Source: Stachybotrys elegans
Lineage: Eukaryota > Ascomycota > Sordariomycetes > Hypocreales > Stachybotryaceae
NCBI GenBank assembly: GCA_020746835.1
Contig: JAGPNK010000011.1
Span: 1,240,001-1,304,000, forward strand
Direction of reading: 5' to 3'
DNA length: 64,000 nt
Shown: positions 34,136-46,123 of the stretch, in pieces
How positions within the stretch are numbered: the first letter of the stretch is position 1
How the letters are laid out: every line of letters begins with the position of its first letter
Program-made: the position numbers and the translations under genes
Notes under the pieces: model-generated
What the model was told of the DNA's origin: nothing
The model's input: the letters and a program-made list of their open reading frames with translations, nothing else
The model's database searches: none

Positions 34136-36110
34136 ATGGACGACGTAGATCGCAACATGTACGCCGCCGAGCGCGACGCCGCCTCTCCTCACACCTACCA
34201 CCGCGCCAGCAATGAGGTCGAGCGTGTCATGACGGCCGCTTCCTCCTCCTCCTCTTCCTCTTCCGGCTCCTCCCACCACGCCGCCAACTCCTCGGCCGTC
34301 TACCGCTCCAACACAAACTCCAACGCCATGAACCGCATCCCCACGCAAAACGACCTCGAGCGTCACCCCACGGCTCTCAGCCGCATCGCCACCCAGCGCA
34401 GCCAGCATGTCAACACCGTCGGCGCCGACATGAAGAGCAAGTCCATCTCGCGCGCCTCCCGCAGACCTCTCCCCGCCATGGGCGCCGGCAAGCCCTACCC
34501 GCCCCAGCTGCCCGACCAGGAGGAGTACGTCGTCGAGTTTGACGGGCCCGACGACCCCATGCACGCCCAGAACTGGCCGCTGCGCAAGAAGATCCTCACG
34601 GCCGCCATGCTCGGCTACACCACCATGACCTCGGCCTTCACCTCCTCCATCTTCTCCGCCGCCACCATGATCGTCTCCCGCGAGTACGGCGTCAGCGACG
34701 AGGTCGGCCTCCTCGGCACCACCTTCTTCGTCCTCGGCTTCGCTACCGGCCCGACCCTCTGGGCGCCGCTGTCGGAGCTCCGCGGTCGTCGCCTGCCCAT
34801 TGTCCTCGCCATGTTTGGTTTCTCCGTCTTCTCCATCGCCTGCGCCACCGCCAAGGACATCCAGACCATCCTCATCTGCCGTTTCTTCAGTGGTTTCTTC
34901 GGTGCCTGTCCCCTGGCTGTCGTCGCCGCCGTCTTCTCCGACATGTTCGACAACAGGACCCGAGGCATCGCCGTCACCATCTTCTCCATGGCTGTCTTCA
35001 CCGGTCCCCTCTTCGCCCCCTTCATCGGCGGCTTCATTGTCGAGTCGCACCTCGGCTGGCGCTGGACCGAGTACCTCGCCTCCATCATGGGTTTCGTCGC
35101 CTTCGCCCTCGACCTCATCTTCCTCGAGGAGACGTACCCGCCCGTCATCCTGGTCAAGAAGGCCTCGGATCTGCGTCGCCGCACCAAGAACTGGGGTATC
35201 CACGCCAAGCAGGAGGAGATTGAGGTCGACTTCCGTGAGCTCGTCACCAAGAACTTCTCCCGACCTCTGCGCCTCCTCTTTACCGAGCCCATTATTCTCT
35301 TCCTGTCCATCTACATGAGCTTCATCTACGGACTGCTCTACCTCTTCCTGACCGCCTACCCGCTCGTCTTTGTCGGTGTCCATGGCTTCAACCTGGGCCA
35401 GTCTGGCCTGACTTTCTTCGGTATGATTGCCGGCCAGCTGATTGCGGGCGTGGTCGTCATCGCCCAGCAGCCCTGGTATTCTCGCAAGCTTGCTGCCAAC
35501 AACGGCATCCCCGTCCCCGAGTGGCGTCTGCCCAGTGTCATGGCTGGCGGCGTCTCGTTCGCCATTGGCATCTTCTGGTTTGGATGGTAAGTTTCTATGC
35601 CGAGCCCTCACCACTTGGCTGCCGTTACTAACATGTGGCAGGACTGGCTTTACTCGCGATGTCCACTGGATCGTGCCTTGCCTCAGCGGCATCTTCACCG
35701 GTTTCGGTCTCATGTCCATCTTCCTCCAGGCCCTCAACTACCTCGTCGATGCCTATCTCATGTTTGCCGCCTCCGCCATTGCCGGAAACACGTTCCTTCG
35801 ATCGCTCTGCGGTGCCGGCTTCCCCCTGTTTGCGCGCCAGATGTTCGACGGCATGGGCATCCAGTACGCCGCCACCCTCCTGGGCTGCGTGGCTGTCGTG
35901 CTTGCACCCATCCCCTTCATCTTCTACTTCTACGGCGCCAAGATCCGTGAACGGAGCGCCTGGGCCCCTACCAACATTGGCAAGTCTGCTGCTCCCCCGT
36001 CCTCGACTGATGAGGGCGAGGCTCCTGTGACGGAGAAGGACGACGTGGCTGCCATGGCCAGCGCCCCCAGGCGGCAAAGCGATGCCAGTGGTGTTCGCGA
36101 GACGGTATAA
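34136..36110 (+). CDS. MFS transporter, DHA1 (drug:H+ antiporter / polyamine) family
   Basis: Two exons, 34136-35586 and 35642-36110, encode 639 residues. A long hydrophilic N-terminus (about 145 residues, with poly-Ser and Asn/Thr-rich parts) precedes the conserved DPMHAQNWPLRKK entry motif and about 12 membrane helices. DHA1 features include APLSELRGRRLPIVLA in the loop after helix 2, RFFSGFFGACPLAVV, and GPLFAPFIGGFIVESHLGWRWTEY (the antiporter motif region). After the central loop come LYLFLTAYPLVFVGVHGFN and LVDAYLMFAASAIAGNTFLRS. This matches the Tpo/Flr1-like fungal branch that exports polyamines, drugs or metabolites. The intron is canonical (GTAAGT, ACTAAC branch, CAG). The tail has phosphorylatable Ser/Thr. 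The substrate is unknown. Confidence 0.93.
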
Positions 36111-36674
36111 AGGCGCACGCGTTTCCAACCACATAACATATCTCAAACCACACATAGACATTTTCAGCGTATCATGGGGCTGGCATTTTGGAGTTATGAC
36201 TGGATGATATACCCCGGAAAGGTTGGGTTTTCATAAGCTGGCATATAGAATCATATACATACATCTATCTAATAATTCGAAAAGTAATAATCATTCACAT
36301 CATTCTGGACTTGCCACAGATGAACTCGCAATTCAATCCCCTCCAGAATGGAGGACTAGACAGCAACTGTTGGCTTGTCCTAGAACAGCTTCCAGAGGTG
36401 CATTTCCGACGGGATGGATTTCCGACTTGAACTGCCTTTTATGGTTGCGTCATTCTCGGCTCCAGATTGCAATTGCTCTCCAGCTCCAGACCCCGCAATC
36501 ACATTCAATTGTAGCTGCCAGACGGAGCAACTCCGAGCGACGCCGGATATTCTCCGCAGCACTCTGTGTATGAGATCAACTCTGTAAGTATCGTAGAACC
36601 ATCGCATGGTACATCGACTGGCCGGCATTCTAACTTGTAATCATTATTGAATTTGTCCAAAAACAACACCCGTC
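36111..36674. other. Intergenic region
   Basis: This lies between the DHA1 transporter and the dehydratase, both on the plus strand. It is AT-rich just after the transporter stop and holds no gene I can support. Confidence 0.5.
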
Positions 36675-38659
36675 ATGGCAGAACAGAACCCCCCAAACTC
36701 AGACTACGACCTCTCCAAGCCCATAGAGCCAGCCGTCGGCCTGCGTCAAGGCCTCACGTCCTATGGCGACGCACACTTCTCGCTCTTCCTGCGCAAGGTC
36801 TTCATCAAGGCGCTGGGCTACAGCGAGGACGCGCTCTCGCGGCCCATCGTCGGCATCGTCAACACCTACTCGAGCTTCAACCCCTGCCACGGCAACATCC
36901 CCCAGCTCCTCGACGCCGTCAAGCGCGGCGTCCAGCTCAGCGGCGGGCTGGCCGTCGACTTCCCCACCATCAGCCTGCACGAGTCCTTTGCCAGCCCGAC
37001 GAGCATGTACCTGCGCAACCTGATGAGCATGGACACCGAGGAGATGATCACCGCGCAGCCCTGCGATGCCGTCGTGCTGATTGGAGGTTTGTGTGTACCT
37101 TGTCTTGGTGTGTGGATAGTCTGCTTGGAGGTGGTGTTGACGTCTTGGTAGGCTGTGACAAGACGACTGTTGCCCAGCTGATGGGCGGTATATCCGCCAA
37201 CAAGCCCATCATCCACCTCGTCACGGGCCCCATGATGCCAGGAAGTCATCGCGGTGTCCGGATAGGTGCCTGCACAGACTGCCGAAACAACTGGGCCAAA
37301 TTCCGAGCTGGGACGATGGACATAGAAGATATCAGCGCCATCAACGAAGAGCTCGCTCCAACAGTAAGTCCCTATCCTGACAGATTCCCCAGCACCCCCC
37401 GTCTCATATTCTTCCAGGCCGGCACGTGTGGCGTCATGGGTACTGCGAGCACCATGGCATGCATCCTCGCTGCGCTGGGCATGATGCCTTTGATGGGCGC
37501 CTCGGCCCCGGCAGTCTCCTCCACGCGTCTGCGTATAGCCGAGGAGACGGGGAAGCTTGCCGTCCGGGCTCTAGAGGATCGCGATAAGATGAAGCCCCAG
37601 GCGCTCCTCACGCGCGAGTCGTTTATCAACGCAATCACCGTACTGCAGGCCATTGGGGGGTCGACGAATGCCATTGTGCACTTGATGGCCATCGTCGGGC
37701 GCCATCCGGCTGTGGCTGGCACCATTACTCTCGACACGATAGATGAGGTGGGAAGAAAGACGCCGCTGCTCGTGGATTTGAAGCCGAGCGGTGATAATTA
37801 CATGAACGATTTCCATAACTCAGGTATACATACCAATGCGGCATGGTCCCCGTGTGCAGTTTGTTGACGGTATATAGGCGGAATGCCAGCTCTGCTGCAT
37901 CAGCTCAAACCACTCTTACATCTCGACGCAGCGACAATTACAGGACAGACCCTCGGCCAGCTACTAGCAAGCACAACCGTCCTCCAGGTACCAAGGGAGC
38001 TGAGCGTCATCCACCCCTTCGACTCTCCCCTCTACGCATCGTCATCCCTCGTCGTTCTGCGAGGCAACCTCGCCCCCGGCGGCGCCGTCGCCAAAGCCAG
38101 CGCCTCCAAAGACCGGCGCCTCCTCCAGCACACGGGCCGCGCCGTCGTCTTCGCCAACTCGGCCGACCTCGCCGCCCGCATCGACTCGGCTGACCTCGAC
38201 GTCGCGCCCGACGACGTGCTCGTCCTGCAGAACATTGGCCCCGTGGGGAACCCCGGCATGCCCGAGGCGGGCATGATCCCCATCCCTCGGAAGCTGAGCG
38301 CCCGCGGCGTCACGGACATGCTGCGGCTGTCGGACGGGCGCATGAGCGGCACGGCGGGCGGGACGATTGTGCTGCACATCTCCCCTGAGGCGGCGGATCC
38401 GGGCTCGGTGCTTGGGGTGGTGCGGGACGGCGACGTTATCACTTGTGATGTAGAGAAGAGGACATTGAAGGTTGATCTGTCAGAGGAGGAAATACAAAGT
38501 CGTCAGAAGACGAGGGAACAGGAATTGGCGGCGGCAAATGCGCCTTGGAAGGAGAGGGAAACTATGCGCGGATACAGGGGCCTGTATATGCGCAATGTGA
38601 ACCAAGCTGAAGAAGGTGCTGATTTTGACTTTCTCCGGGCCTCTGGTCCTGCCAAATAA
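36675..38659 (+). CDS. IlvD/Edd-family dehydratase (dihydroxy-acid or sugar-acid dehydratase)
   Basis: Four exons, 36675-37086, 37152-37363, 37418-37823 and 37878-38659, encode 603 residues. Family members are Fe-S dehydratases that convert 2,3-dihydroxy acids or aldonic acids to 2-keto acids. The three cluster-ligand Cys are visible: NPCHGN (Cys71), GGCDKTT (Cys139) and AGTCGVMGTAST (Cys212). LSDGRMSGTAGGTIVLHISPEAA near the C-terminus is the second family signature. The N-terminus (MAEQNPPNSDYDLSK) shows no mitochondrial presequence, unlike the Ilv3 enzyme of valine/isoleucine synthesis, so I read this as a cytosolic paralogue, perhaps acting on sugar acids. Intron 2 (37364-37417, 54 nt) has no stop and a 3n length. 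The MFS genes upstream and SDR downstream could belong to one catabolic unit. Confidence 0.88.
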
Positions 38660-39196
38660 TACCATGTCAAATTCCATCTGTTTATTCCGTCAAGTTTGTC
38701 GTTAGAGTGGTGGTCATCGTGGTCCGTCTTCCTACAGGGTAGGTAGGACGTACCCAACAACACGACAACATGACTGCCATTCCATGATGCAGGTGACGGG
38801 TCAGTCGTAATTCAATCACGTCAGGGTTTGCATCGTTCCCCTATCATGTCAAGGGACAAGCCGCGCGGGGTGCAGAATATCGGACCTCCGTGGACACGGA
38901 TATAATCTCTTAAACTCCGTTGTGTGTCACATTGGGCCTCACTTTACCCTATCTTCGATGCCGTGCAGCTACGGTTTTACCCAGCTTCCCCGCAAAAATA
39001 CACCGTGATTGGCGATGGATGTACAGCACTATCCCGGAGCAAATTGGTTCGGGAAGGGTGATGCTGACAGCGGAAGTCTTACGAGCATCCCCCTTGCTGT
39101 CTGTGTATAAAACGCCGGTTGTCCTGCAGCTAACTCTCCATGTCCTAGCCTCGACTTCTATAAACAATTGAGCAGATAACTCGAACCATTACCAGA
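38660..39196. promoter_or_regulatory. Intergenic / promoter region of the SDR gene
   Basis: Contains the 3' end of the dehydratase gene and the SDR promoter with its TATA box at 39106-39112. No coding gene is seen. Confidence 0.5.
39106..39112 (+). promoter_or_regulatory. TATA box of the SDR gene
   Basis: TATAAAA lies 84 bp upstream of the start codon at 39197. Confidence 0.7.
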
Positions 39197-40193
39197 ATGG
39201 ATACCACATCACTGTTTAAAGTCGAAGGGATGGTGGCTGTCATAACAGGCGGCGGAAGTGGTACTTTGCCCTGTTCCTGTCCAATGGGCTGCTGCTGATG
39301 ATATTAGGCATCGGGCTGGTAATGGCCAAGGCTCTCGCAGGCGCCGGTGCGACAAAGGTCTACATTCTCGGTCGTCGACAAGGCATGCTGGAAGCGGCGG
39401 CAGCAGCCCATCCCAACATCCGCCCTCTGGTATGCGACGTGACCTCCCGAGAGTCTCTCCGGGACACCGTGGCTGCCGTCACCAGCGAGGTTGGCTATGT
39501 GAATCTCGTTGTTGCCAACTCAGGCATACTAGGGCCTGTGACAAGATTCCGTGATAGTGCTAGCATTTCGGAGCTTCGTGGGGCCATGTTTGACGAGACA
39601 AGCATGGAGGAGTTTACCAACACGATGCATGTCAATGTCACAGGGGCGTGGTATACCATGCTCGCGTTTCTCGAGCTCCTCGATGCTGGAAATAAAAACG
39701 CCCTCAAGGGCGGCTTCGGAGCGCCTCTCAGTCCCGAGAGCAAGGTGCCTTCGATCCAGAGTCAAGTCGTTTTCATTGCGAGTGTGGCTGCTTTTAGTCG
39801 GCAGAGGGCAACGGCCCAGGCATACGGAGCGAGCAAATCTGCTATACACCAGCTGGCTATGCACGCTGCGACCAACCTGGCACAGTACCAAATCAGGGTC
39901 AACACCATGGCCCCGGGTTGTAAGTCTCGCCATGGTCCGCAGCCAGCTTCTACCGCGATGAGCTAACATGCGCAGACTTCCCCTCTGAGATGACGACGGA
40001 AGTCTTTGCGACCCGTGACCCGGAGACTGAGGCTGTGACGGACGAATCCTTTATGCCAGCTAGAAGATTTGGGACTGACCAAGAGATGGCGGGATCCATC
40101 CTGTATCTTGCAGGGCGGGCTGGAGCATACTGCAATGGGCTGACGCTCCTGAACGACGGAGGTCGAATTGCGGTTGTACCAGCCACATACTAG
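39197..40193 (+). CDS. Short-chain dehydrogenase/reductase (classical SDR, RhlG-like)
   Basis: Three exons, 39197-39260, 39308-39919 and 39976-40193, encode 297 residues. It is an NAD(P)-dependent Rossmann oxidoreductase with all classical motifs: TGGGSGIG (residues 17-24, split by intron 1), a VANSG form of NNAG, Asn131, Ser180, and YGASK with Tyr194 and Lys198. PGYFPSEM follows, split by intron 2. An Arg pair (LGRRQG) at the end of strand 2 suggests NADP(H) preference. A segment of about 15 residues (GGFGAPLSPESKVPS) before the catalytic Ser is longer than in typical 250-residue SDRs, as in fungal RhlG-like members. The substrate is unknown. Its TATA box and position next to the dehydratase suggest inducible metabolism. 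Confidence 0.92.
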
Positions 40194-40408
40194 AATGCCT
40201 CTGCGGAAGCCATGCATACTTCGTCCAAGCGGAGTGATCAGATCAATGAGTCCAAATGTCTCGTATATCATCTCCACGGTGAGACTCTGGTATGCAACGT
40301 TATGCGGGGCAGGGGTGAGCTCAGGAATAAATAGTAGACCGACCCCAAGTCGAGAAACAAGAAACCCTGACTCCTGGCAATCAATGGCAGACTGCTATAA
40401 GACCGAAA

Positions 40409-41035
40409 ATGGCTTCTCAAAGTGAAAACAAGCCCTCAAAGGTGTACGAGTGCGGGTGTCACTGTGGGAGAATCAGCTTCTCGATGAAGCTGTCGCCGGG
40501 ATTGGACGAGTACGTCGTTCTCGATTGCAACTGCTCCATCTGCCGCCGGGCGGGCTATCTCCTGGTCTGTGAGTGGATTTCTTGGCGCCGCTTGCTCGAT
40601 TCGCTCTGACTTGCTGCTCTGGCAGATCCGGCGTACGAAGACGTGACATGGCACAACGATTCCAGATCCCAGTGCTCCGTGTACGAGGTATGGATATGGC
40701 TATGAGCGTCGGTAGTGGCAGAGAGGGACAAGACACTTACGTGAGCATTGCCAGTTCAACACAAAGACCAAGGACCACCTGTTCTGCCCTTCGTGTGGCG
40801 CCAGCATCGGCCTCGATTTCAGGGAGAGAAACCCCCGAGAATATGGAATTAGCGTGCGTTGATCTTGGCACATGCTGCCTGGCCTAGAGGCATGCAGCTG
40901 ACGGGTGGCTTGCAGGTCCGCACCATCAACAACATCGACCTCAACACGCTCAAGTATCGCAAGAGTGACGGGGTCAACAAGGTCCACCCACCAGGCGATC
41001 TGTCGGGCCAAGAGCATGCCCCAAGCCAAGAGTAG
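40409..41035 (+). CDS. GFA (glutathione-dependent formaldehyde-activating enzyme-like) domain protein
   Basis: Four exons, 40409-40568, 40626-40687, 40755-40853 and 40916-41035, encode 146 residues. The zinc-binding Cys pattern of the GFA/Mss4-like fold is intact: CGCHCG (residues 15-20), then DCNCSICRRAGYLL (Cys40, 42, 45), and FCPSCGASIG in exon 3. The C-terminal part (VRTINNIDLNTLKYRK) matches fungal GFA proteins of about 130-150 residues. The founding enzyme is Gfa, proposed to help form S-hydroxymethylglutathione, but most fungal members have no known substrate. Exons are short (62-160 nt), so single-frame reading misses the gene. It starts 215 bp after the SDR stop on the same strand. 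Confidence 0.9.
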
Positions 41036-41860
41036 TTAGTCGTCCTCAGCTCCCACCCTCCATTGCAGGAGATGCGCGGGAGGGATGCGGCCTAAGACAA
41101 GAGACCGCCTGGATCATGATGCAATCAGGCTGATCTAGCAGGGTGGTGGCTGGTGGGACACGCGTAATAAAGAGCAAGCCATCGACGCAAGCCATGGCTG
41201 ATCGCAGTAGCCATCCCGCGCGGCCCAGGCGAGATGGGTTGCTGACTAGTGTAGCCGTGAGCGAGTATCGGATAATTCTCACTGTCGTCAGCGCGAATGC
41301 TGGGTATTTTCCTTGAATTGCTCGAGGCAAAGCATGCAGATAAGGTAGCGAGGTGGAGAGTATTACCTGAGGCATGATCCAAGAACCGAAGATACAGGGG
41401 GGCCAACCTTATTATTATCGGTGTTCGCAGGCGTCCCTCCACTGTGGGCGCCTCTTGACAGCGCCCGCCGTGTTCTGAGCCGCGCCCCACCTCCCCGTGC
41501 GTGCGCCGGCACGTCCACTGAAAGCCAGGTTCCGATCGCCAAGCCCCTGCACTCACGTCCAACGAGTTACGACGTCATCGAACCTCGAATCTTGATGTGA
41601 ATTGAAAATGCCCACTTTGTGCACCAACGATCGGCTACGCAATATGTCGTCTGGCCAGGCTTTATCTCCCTTTGGAATCCTGCATTGCGATCTTCTGATT
41701 TCTCGTCCTCCATCTCATTGTCCGCTACGACGTTGCTGCTTCTGCGTCGTTTGAGGAAGAGGCCAGGACTCATTGCAGTCCATCGTCGCCCTCCTCCATC
41801 CACGTAAAATACCCACCATCATCACCACAGGGACAGCTGCAGATTTGCCGCTTTTACATC
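41036..41860. other. Intergenic region
   Basis: This lies between the GFA gene and the Mug190-like gene. I see no coding features. The last 250 bp probably form the promoter and leader of the latter. Confidence 0.5.
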
Positions 41861-44800
41861 ATGGACGTCCAAAACCACGTCGTGCCTTCGGGCAAGCAGC
41901 ACTACAGCGGCGCCAACCGTGTGCCCAACATCCAGCAGTTCATGGAGCAACTAGATACCCAGAAGAAGGAGCGCGACCAGGCCATCGACGAAGATGTCAA
42001 GCGCAATAACAACCAGAGCGAAGCACAGGAGCACAGGAACAGCCGTGAGGACAAGCGTGACATGCGAAAGGTCCGAGATCCCGTCACAGGAAAGGACGTC
42101 TACATTCGCGATGTCAAGATTGACTACAAAGACGTGGTAGACAACCCAAAGGTACATGATCCCGTCGATGTTTTAGCAATCTCCCTGGCGGCTAACGTTG
42201 GATAGCTATCCGTACCCAACGAGAACCTAGGCAGACCTACCACGGTCAAGGTCTCATCTGATATGTCGGGCGAGGAGTACCGCCGTGCCCAAGATATCAC
42301 AGCCCCTCCTGATCCTGTGGAGGAGGGCACCACCTCGGATGTGCCTATCCGCAGCGAAAAGACATCCATTCTGTTCTACAAGACTCCTTCCGTCAGCTAT
42401 GAGCCCATGTTTGAGGCGCTCGAGAAGCGCGGAAACGTGCTCTGTGCGGGCATCTTCTTTGCCATCATCTTTGTCGGCAAGTTCTTCGGCGGCAGACTCA
42501 TTGGCCTGGTTCCCCTGGCTTTCTGCGTCGCATCCGGCGTCTTTCTTTGGGTCAAGGACTTGATTCGCCGCGGCCGAGATATGGAGTGGGCGAGCGAGCA
42601 ACAGCGAGGCGAGGCGGCCACTGCCAACCTTATCCCCGAATCCGTTGAGTGGATGAACACTATGCTTGGTATTATCTGGGGTCTTGTCAACCCTGAGATG
42701 TTTGCCGCTGTCGCCGATACGTAAGTCATCACCACCACCTTCTTTTGCCTAGATTTCCAACTTACTCATGAAAACAGACTCGAGGACGTCATGGCAGCCT
42801 CTGTCCCTGGGGTCATTGAACATGTGCGAGTTGCCGATATTCAGCAAGGCAACAACCCTCTCCGCATTCTCAACATGAGAGCCCTCCCCGATTCTCATGT
42901 CCAAGACATCAAAGACGAGATTCGCAAGGAGAACGAGAAGAAGATGGACCCTAACGAGCTCGCTGCGGCTGAACAGGCCGGCTCATTCTACAACCTGGAG
43001 GTTTCGGTTGCCTACCACGCCAAGCCATCCGGAAACGACATTGCCTCCAAGGCCCGAAACATGGGTATGCAGCTCATCTTCTATCTCGGTATCAAGGGTC
43101 TTTTCGGCGTCCCGCTCCCTATCTGGGTCGAGCTGATTGGCCTTGTTGCCACGGCTCGAGTTCGCCTGCAGCTTACTCCCGAGCCACCATTCCTGAAGAC
43201 AATGACAGTCACACTTATGGGCATCCCAAAGGTGCAGGCCGGCTGCACCCCGATGATCGAAAAGGCCCCCAACATTCTGAACCTGCCTCTCATCTCCAAT
43301 TTTGTCAACTGGGCCATTGGTGCTGCTGCCTCCATGTATGTGGCACCTAAGAGCTTGACTCTGGATCTGAGCAAGATGCTCCAGGGCGATGACATCAAAA
43401 AGGAAACCCTGGCACTGGGCGTCATCTTCCTTCGCATCCACAAAGCTACCAATCTTAGCAAGCAAGATACCCGCGGCAGCAAGGGCGGAGGCTCTGACCC
43501 ATACATTACCATCAGCTGGAGTAAATTCTCCAAGCCCCAGTTTTGCACTCGCGTCATCCAGGACGACCTCAACCCTGTCTTTGAAGAGAGCTGTGGTCTT
43601 TTGGTCACCAGCGACCTCATCAAGGCCGATGAGCAGCTGTCTGTGGAGCTCTGGGATAGCGATAGGTCCTCGGCCGATGACGTTGTGGGCAAGGTTGAGC
43701 TGAGCATCCAGAAGCTGATCCAGCACCCCGGCAAGATGTTCCCCCAGGTCTCCAAGCTCCGCGGTGTCAAGGCAGACAGCAGCATGCCTGGCGAACTTCA
43801 CTGGGAGGTTGGATTCTTTGGCAAGACGCAATTCCGCAAGGCCCTCCGTACCGACGGCAGGAATGTGAACCTTCCCAAGGAGCTCCAGGACAAGCCCGAG
43901 CTGCAGGATGACAAGGGAGCGATTGATTCCAAGGAGGAGGATGCCGTGGTGCACACCCCTCCCGATCCTCTGTGGCCTTCCGGAGTTCTCAGCGTTGTCG
44001 TCCACCAGATTGTCGGCCTGGAGCTCGCTAACATCAAGGGTTCCAACGGCAAACGCAAGGGAAGAGAATACGAACCCGCAAGGCCTGAGGCAGGTGAAGT
44101 CAAGGAGGAGCAGTCCAGCAAACTCCCCAGCTCCTACTGTACTATCCTGGTCAATGATGATCTCGTCTACAAGACGCGAGCCAAGGTTGTTTCCTCGCAG
44201 CCAATCTTCAACGCCGGTACCGAGAGGTTCATCCGTGACTGGCGATCTTGCATCGTCACAGTTGCTGTTCGTGACTCTCGAAACCGTCAGCACGACCCCC
44301 TCATCGGTGTTGTTCCTCTGAGGCTTTCCGACGTACTGCAGAACAGCAGCGAGTCTACCAGGTGGTACCCTCTTGATGGCGGAATCGGGTTTGGACGTAT
44401 CCGAGTTTCTCTCCTGTTCCGCTCAGTAGAGCTCCGACTTCCTCCGCCGCAGCTCGGATGGGACATTGGCACATTCGAGTTCCTCTCCAGTGCCATCACC
44501 ACTCGAGACTTCGCTCCGTCCAAGCAGGTTCGCATTCGCCTTCGCACCGGTGGCTCATCGGCAAATGTCCGTCGTAAACAAGCCACCAAGGAGGAGACCG
44601 GCATGAGGTTTGATATCAGTGGCAAAGAAGGTGCTGGGGAGCTGAGGCTTCCGGTCCGTCACCGGTACTCGTCTCCTATCTTCATGGAGTTTTATTCTGG
44701 TACTAGGCGACATGCAGATGCCTATGCCGTGCTGTGGCTTCTCGAGCTCGTGGACGGCGAAGAGAAGGATTTCGATCTCCCCATCTGGAAGTGCGACAAT

Positions 44801-45577
44801 AGCCTGCGCCTGTCCCAGAACTACATCACCCCGGAGAACTACCAGACCATCCCCGATATTAGCATCGAGGAGATTGGTCGCGTTCAGTTCCGCGGACGTT
44901 TCTCTGCGGGAACGGATACCGACCACATTCGATTCGCCAGCGACAGCGACTCACGTGAGACCATTGAGACTTGGGAGGCCTGCTACGCCGAGGGCGTTCG
45001 CCAGCAGGAAGTCCGCCCGGAGGTTCCGCCTCATATCCAGAAGCTCCACGACGAGTCTCTCACCCAGGGGCGCGACATCCTGGCTCAGGCCGACGAGAAG
45101 GAGAAGGAGAAGTGGCTAGCCAAGGATGGTACCGATTGGAGCGGCGCTTTTGGGCAGGACCCCAAGCAGCTAATGGCCGTTCAATCTACCAACTCTCGCA
45201 CAAGCGAGGAGTACGATGACTTTGAGGAAGAGCACGATGATGATGATGAAGACGAGGACGAAGAGCCTGATCTGGGCGTTCACGAAGCCACAAGCGACTC
45301 GTCTCGGCAATCTGACGGCAGTGGACGGCCATCCGTTGACAGCAGCGCGACAGATGCAACGGACACGTCGAGGAAGAGCAGCAAGAACCCGGTCAAGGTC
45401 TACAAGGACTACAAGGAGCGCAGCCGAGACCTCCACCGCAAGCACCGAGGTCTCATGCAGTGGCGCCCCATGCGAAATGTCCAGTTCGCCAAGGACGAGG
45501 CCAAGTTTACGATGCGCAAGATTCGAACCCTTGGCTCGCTAGACGGACGAAAGCCCGATGTCGAGACTGAAGTCTAA
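41861..45577 (+). CDS. Membrane-anchored SMP/C2-domain protein (Mug190 / tricalbin-like)
   Basis: Three exons, 41861-42151, 42206-42720 and 42778-45577, encode 1201 residues. The order is that of ER-plasma membrane tethering and lipid-transfer proteins. A charged N-terminus is followed by a hydrophobic hairpin at about 174-212 (VLCAGIFFAIIFVGKFFGG..LVPLAFCVASGVFLWV), then an SMP-like lipid-binding region at about 240-460 (SVEWMNTMLGIIWGLVNPEM). A first C2 domain (about 481-618, with SDPYITISW and ELWDSDRSSADDVVGKVEL) and a second (about 671-803, YCTILVNDDLVYKTR) follow. The C-terminus is very acidic (DDFEEEHDDDDEDEDEE) and then basic. It resembles the fission-yeast Mug190 group. The second C2 domain lacks several of the Asp residues needed for Ca2+ binding. 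The function is inferred from architecture. Confidence 0.9.
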
Positions 45578-46123
45578 ATGATGAAAAGATGAAGGGCGGA
45601 AGAGATTCAAATGCAGATTGACACTCACTTGAGGACCCGGTAGCGCTGGGCGTTTTGTTCTTTTTCTTACGATTATGATTATGTAGCGTATCTGGTCCCT
45701 GTAGCGTAATAGGGTATGCGAATATGAGCTTTAAATTCAATGCAGATTGATAATGCGTGACAGATCGTGAGTAGAGGAATCTACTAATCTGAGATGGAAG
45801 AAGTCCGTTGCGGCAGCTGAGGTGGGTAACGAATAGAAGGCACTTGACTCCTGCCTTGAATTGTACAGGTGCTCCACAGCGGTAGGGGCTAGAGCCTCCC
45901 GTGGATTTCAACACCCTGCCTCTATCGTGTTTGTTACTGGGGTCTCAGCTCAGACGCGCCTTCTCAGTCTCGTTTCGCTCGTCCTCTTCGCGCACGGCAT
46001 ACCTTGCACCATTGACCAGACTATTTCTCAGCATCACAGACAACAGACGCAAGGATCGCATCGCTCGCTTTCATTTTCTTGTAATGAAAATCGTCACACC
46101 GGGGCGCGAACACAAGCACGGGA
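45578..46123. other. Intergenic region
   Basis: This holds the 3' end of the SMP/C2 gene and the leader of the AT-hook/C2H2 gene. It is AT-rich near 45700-45760. No other gene is seen. Confidence 0.5.

Noticed and set aside
34073..35737. 554-codon open frame antisense to the DHA1 transporter
   Set aside because: It lies opposite a gene with clear MFS motifs. Its product is a Gly/Glu/Asp/Val-rich sequence typical of reading the complement of GC3-biased codons, with no domain.
42983..44293. 436-codon open frame antisense to the SMP/C2 gene
   Set aside because: Same cause: complement of strongly biased coding sequence, no recognisable protein features.
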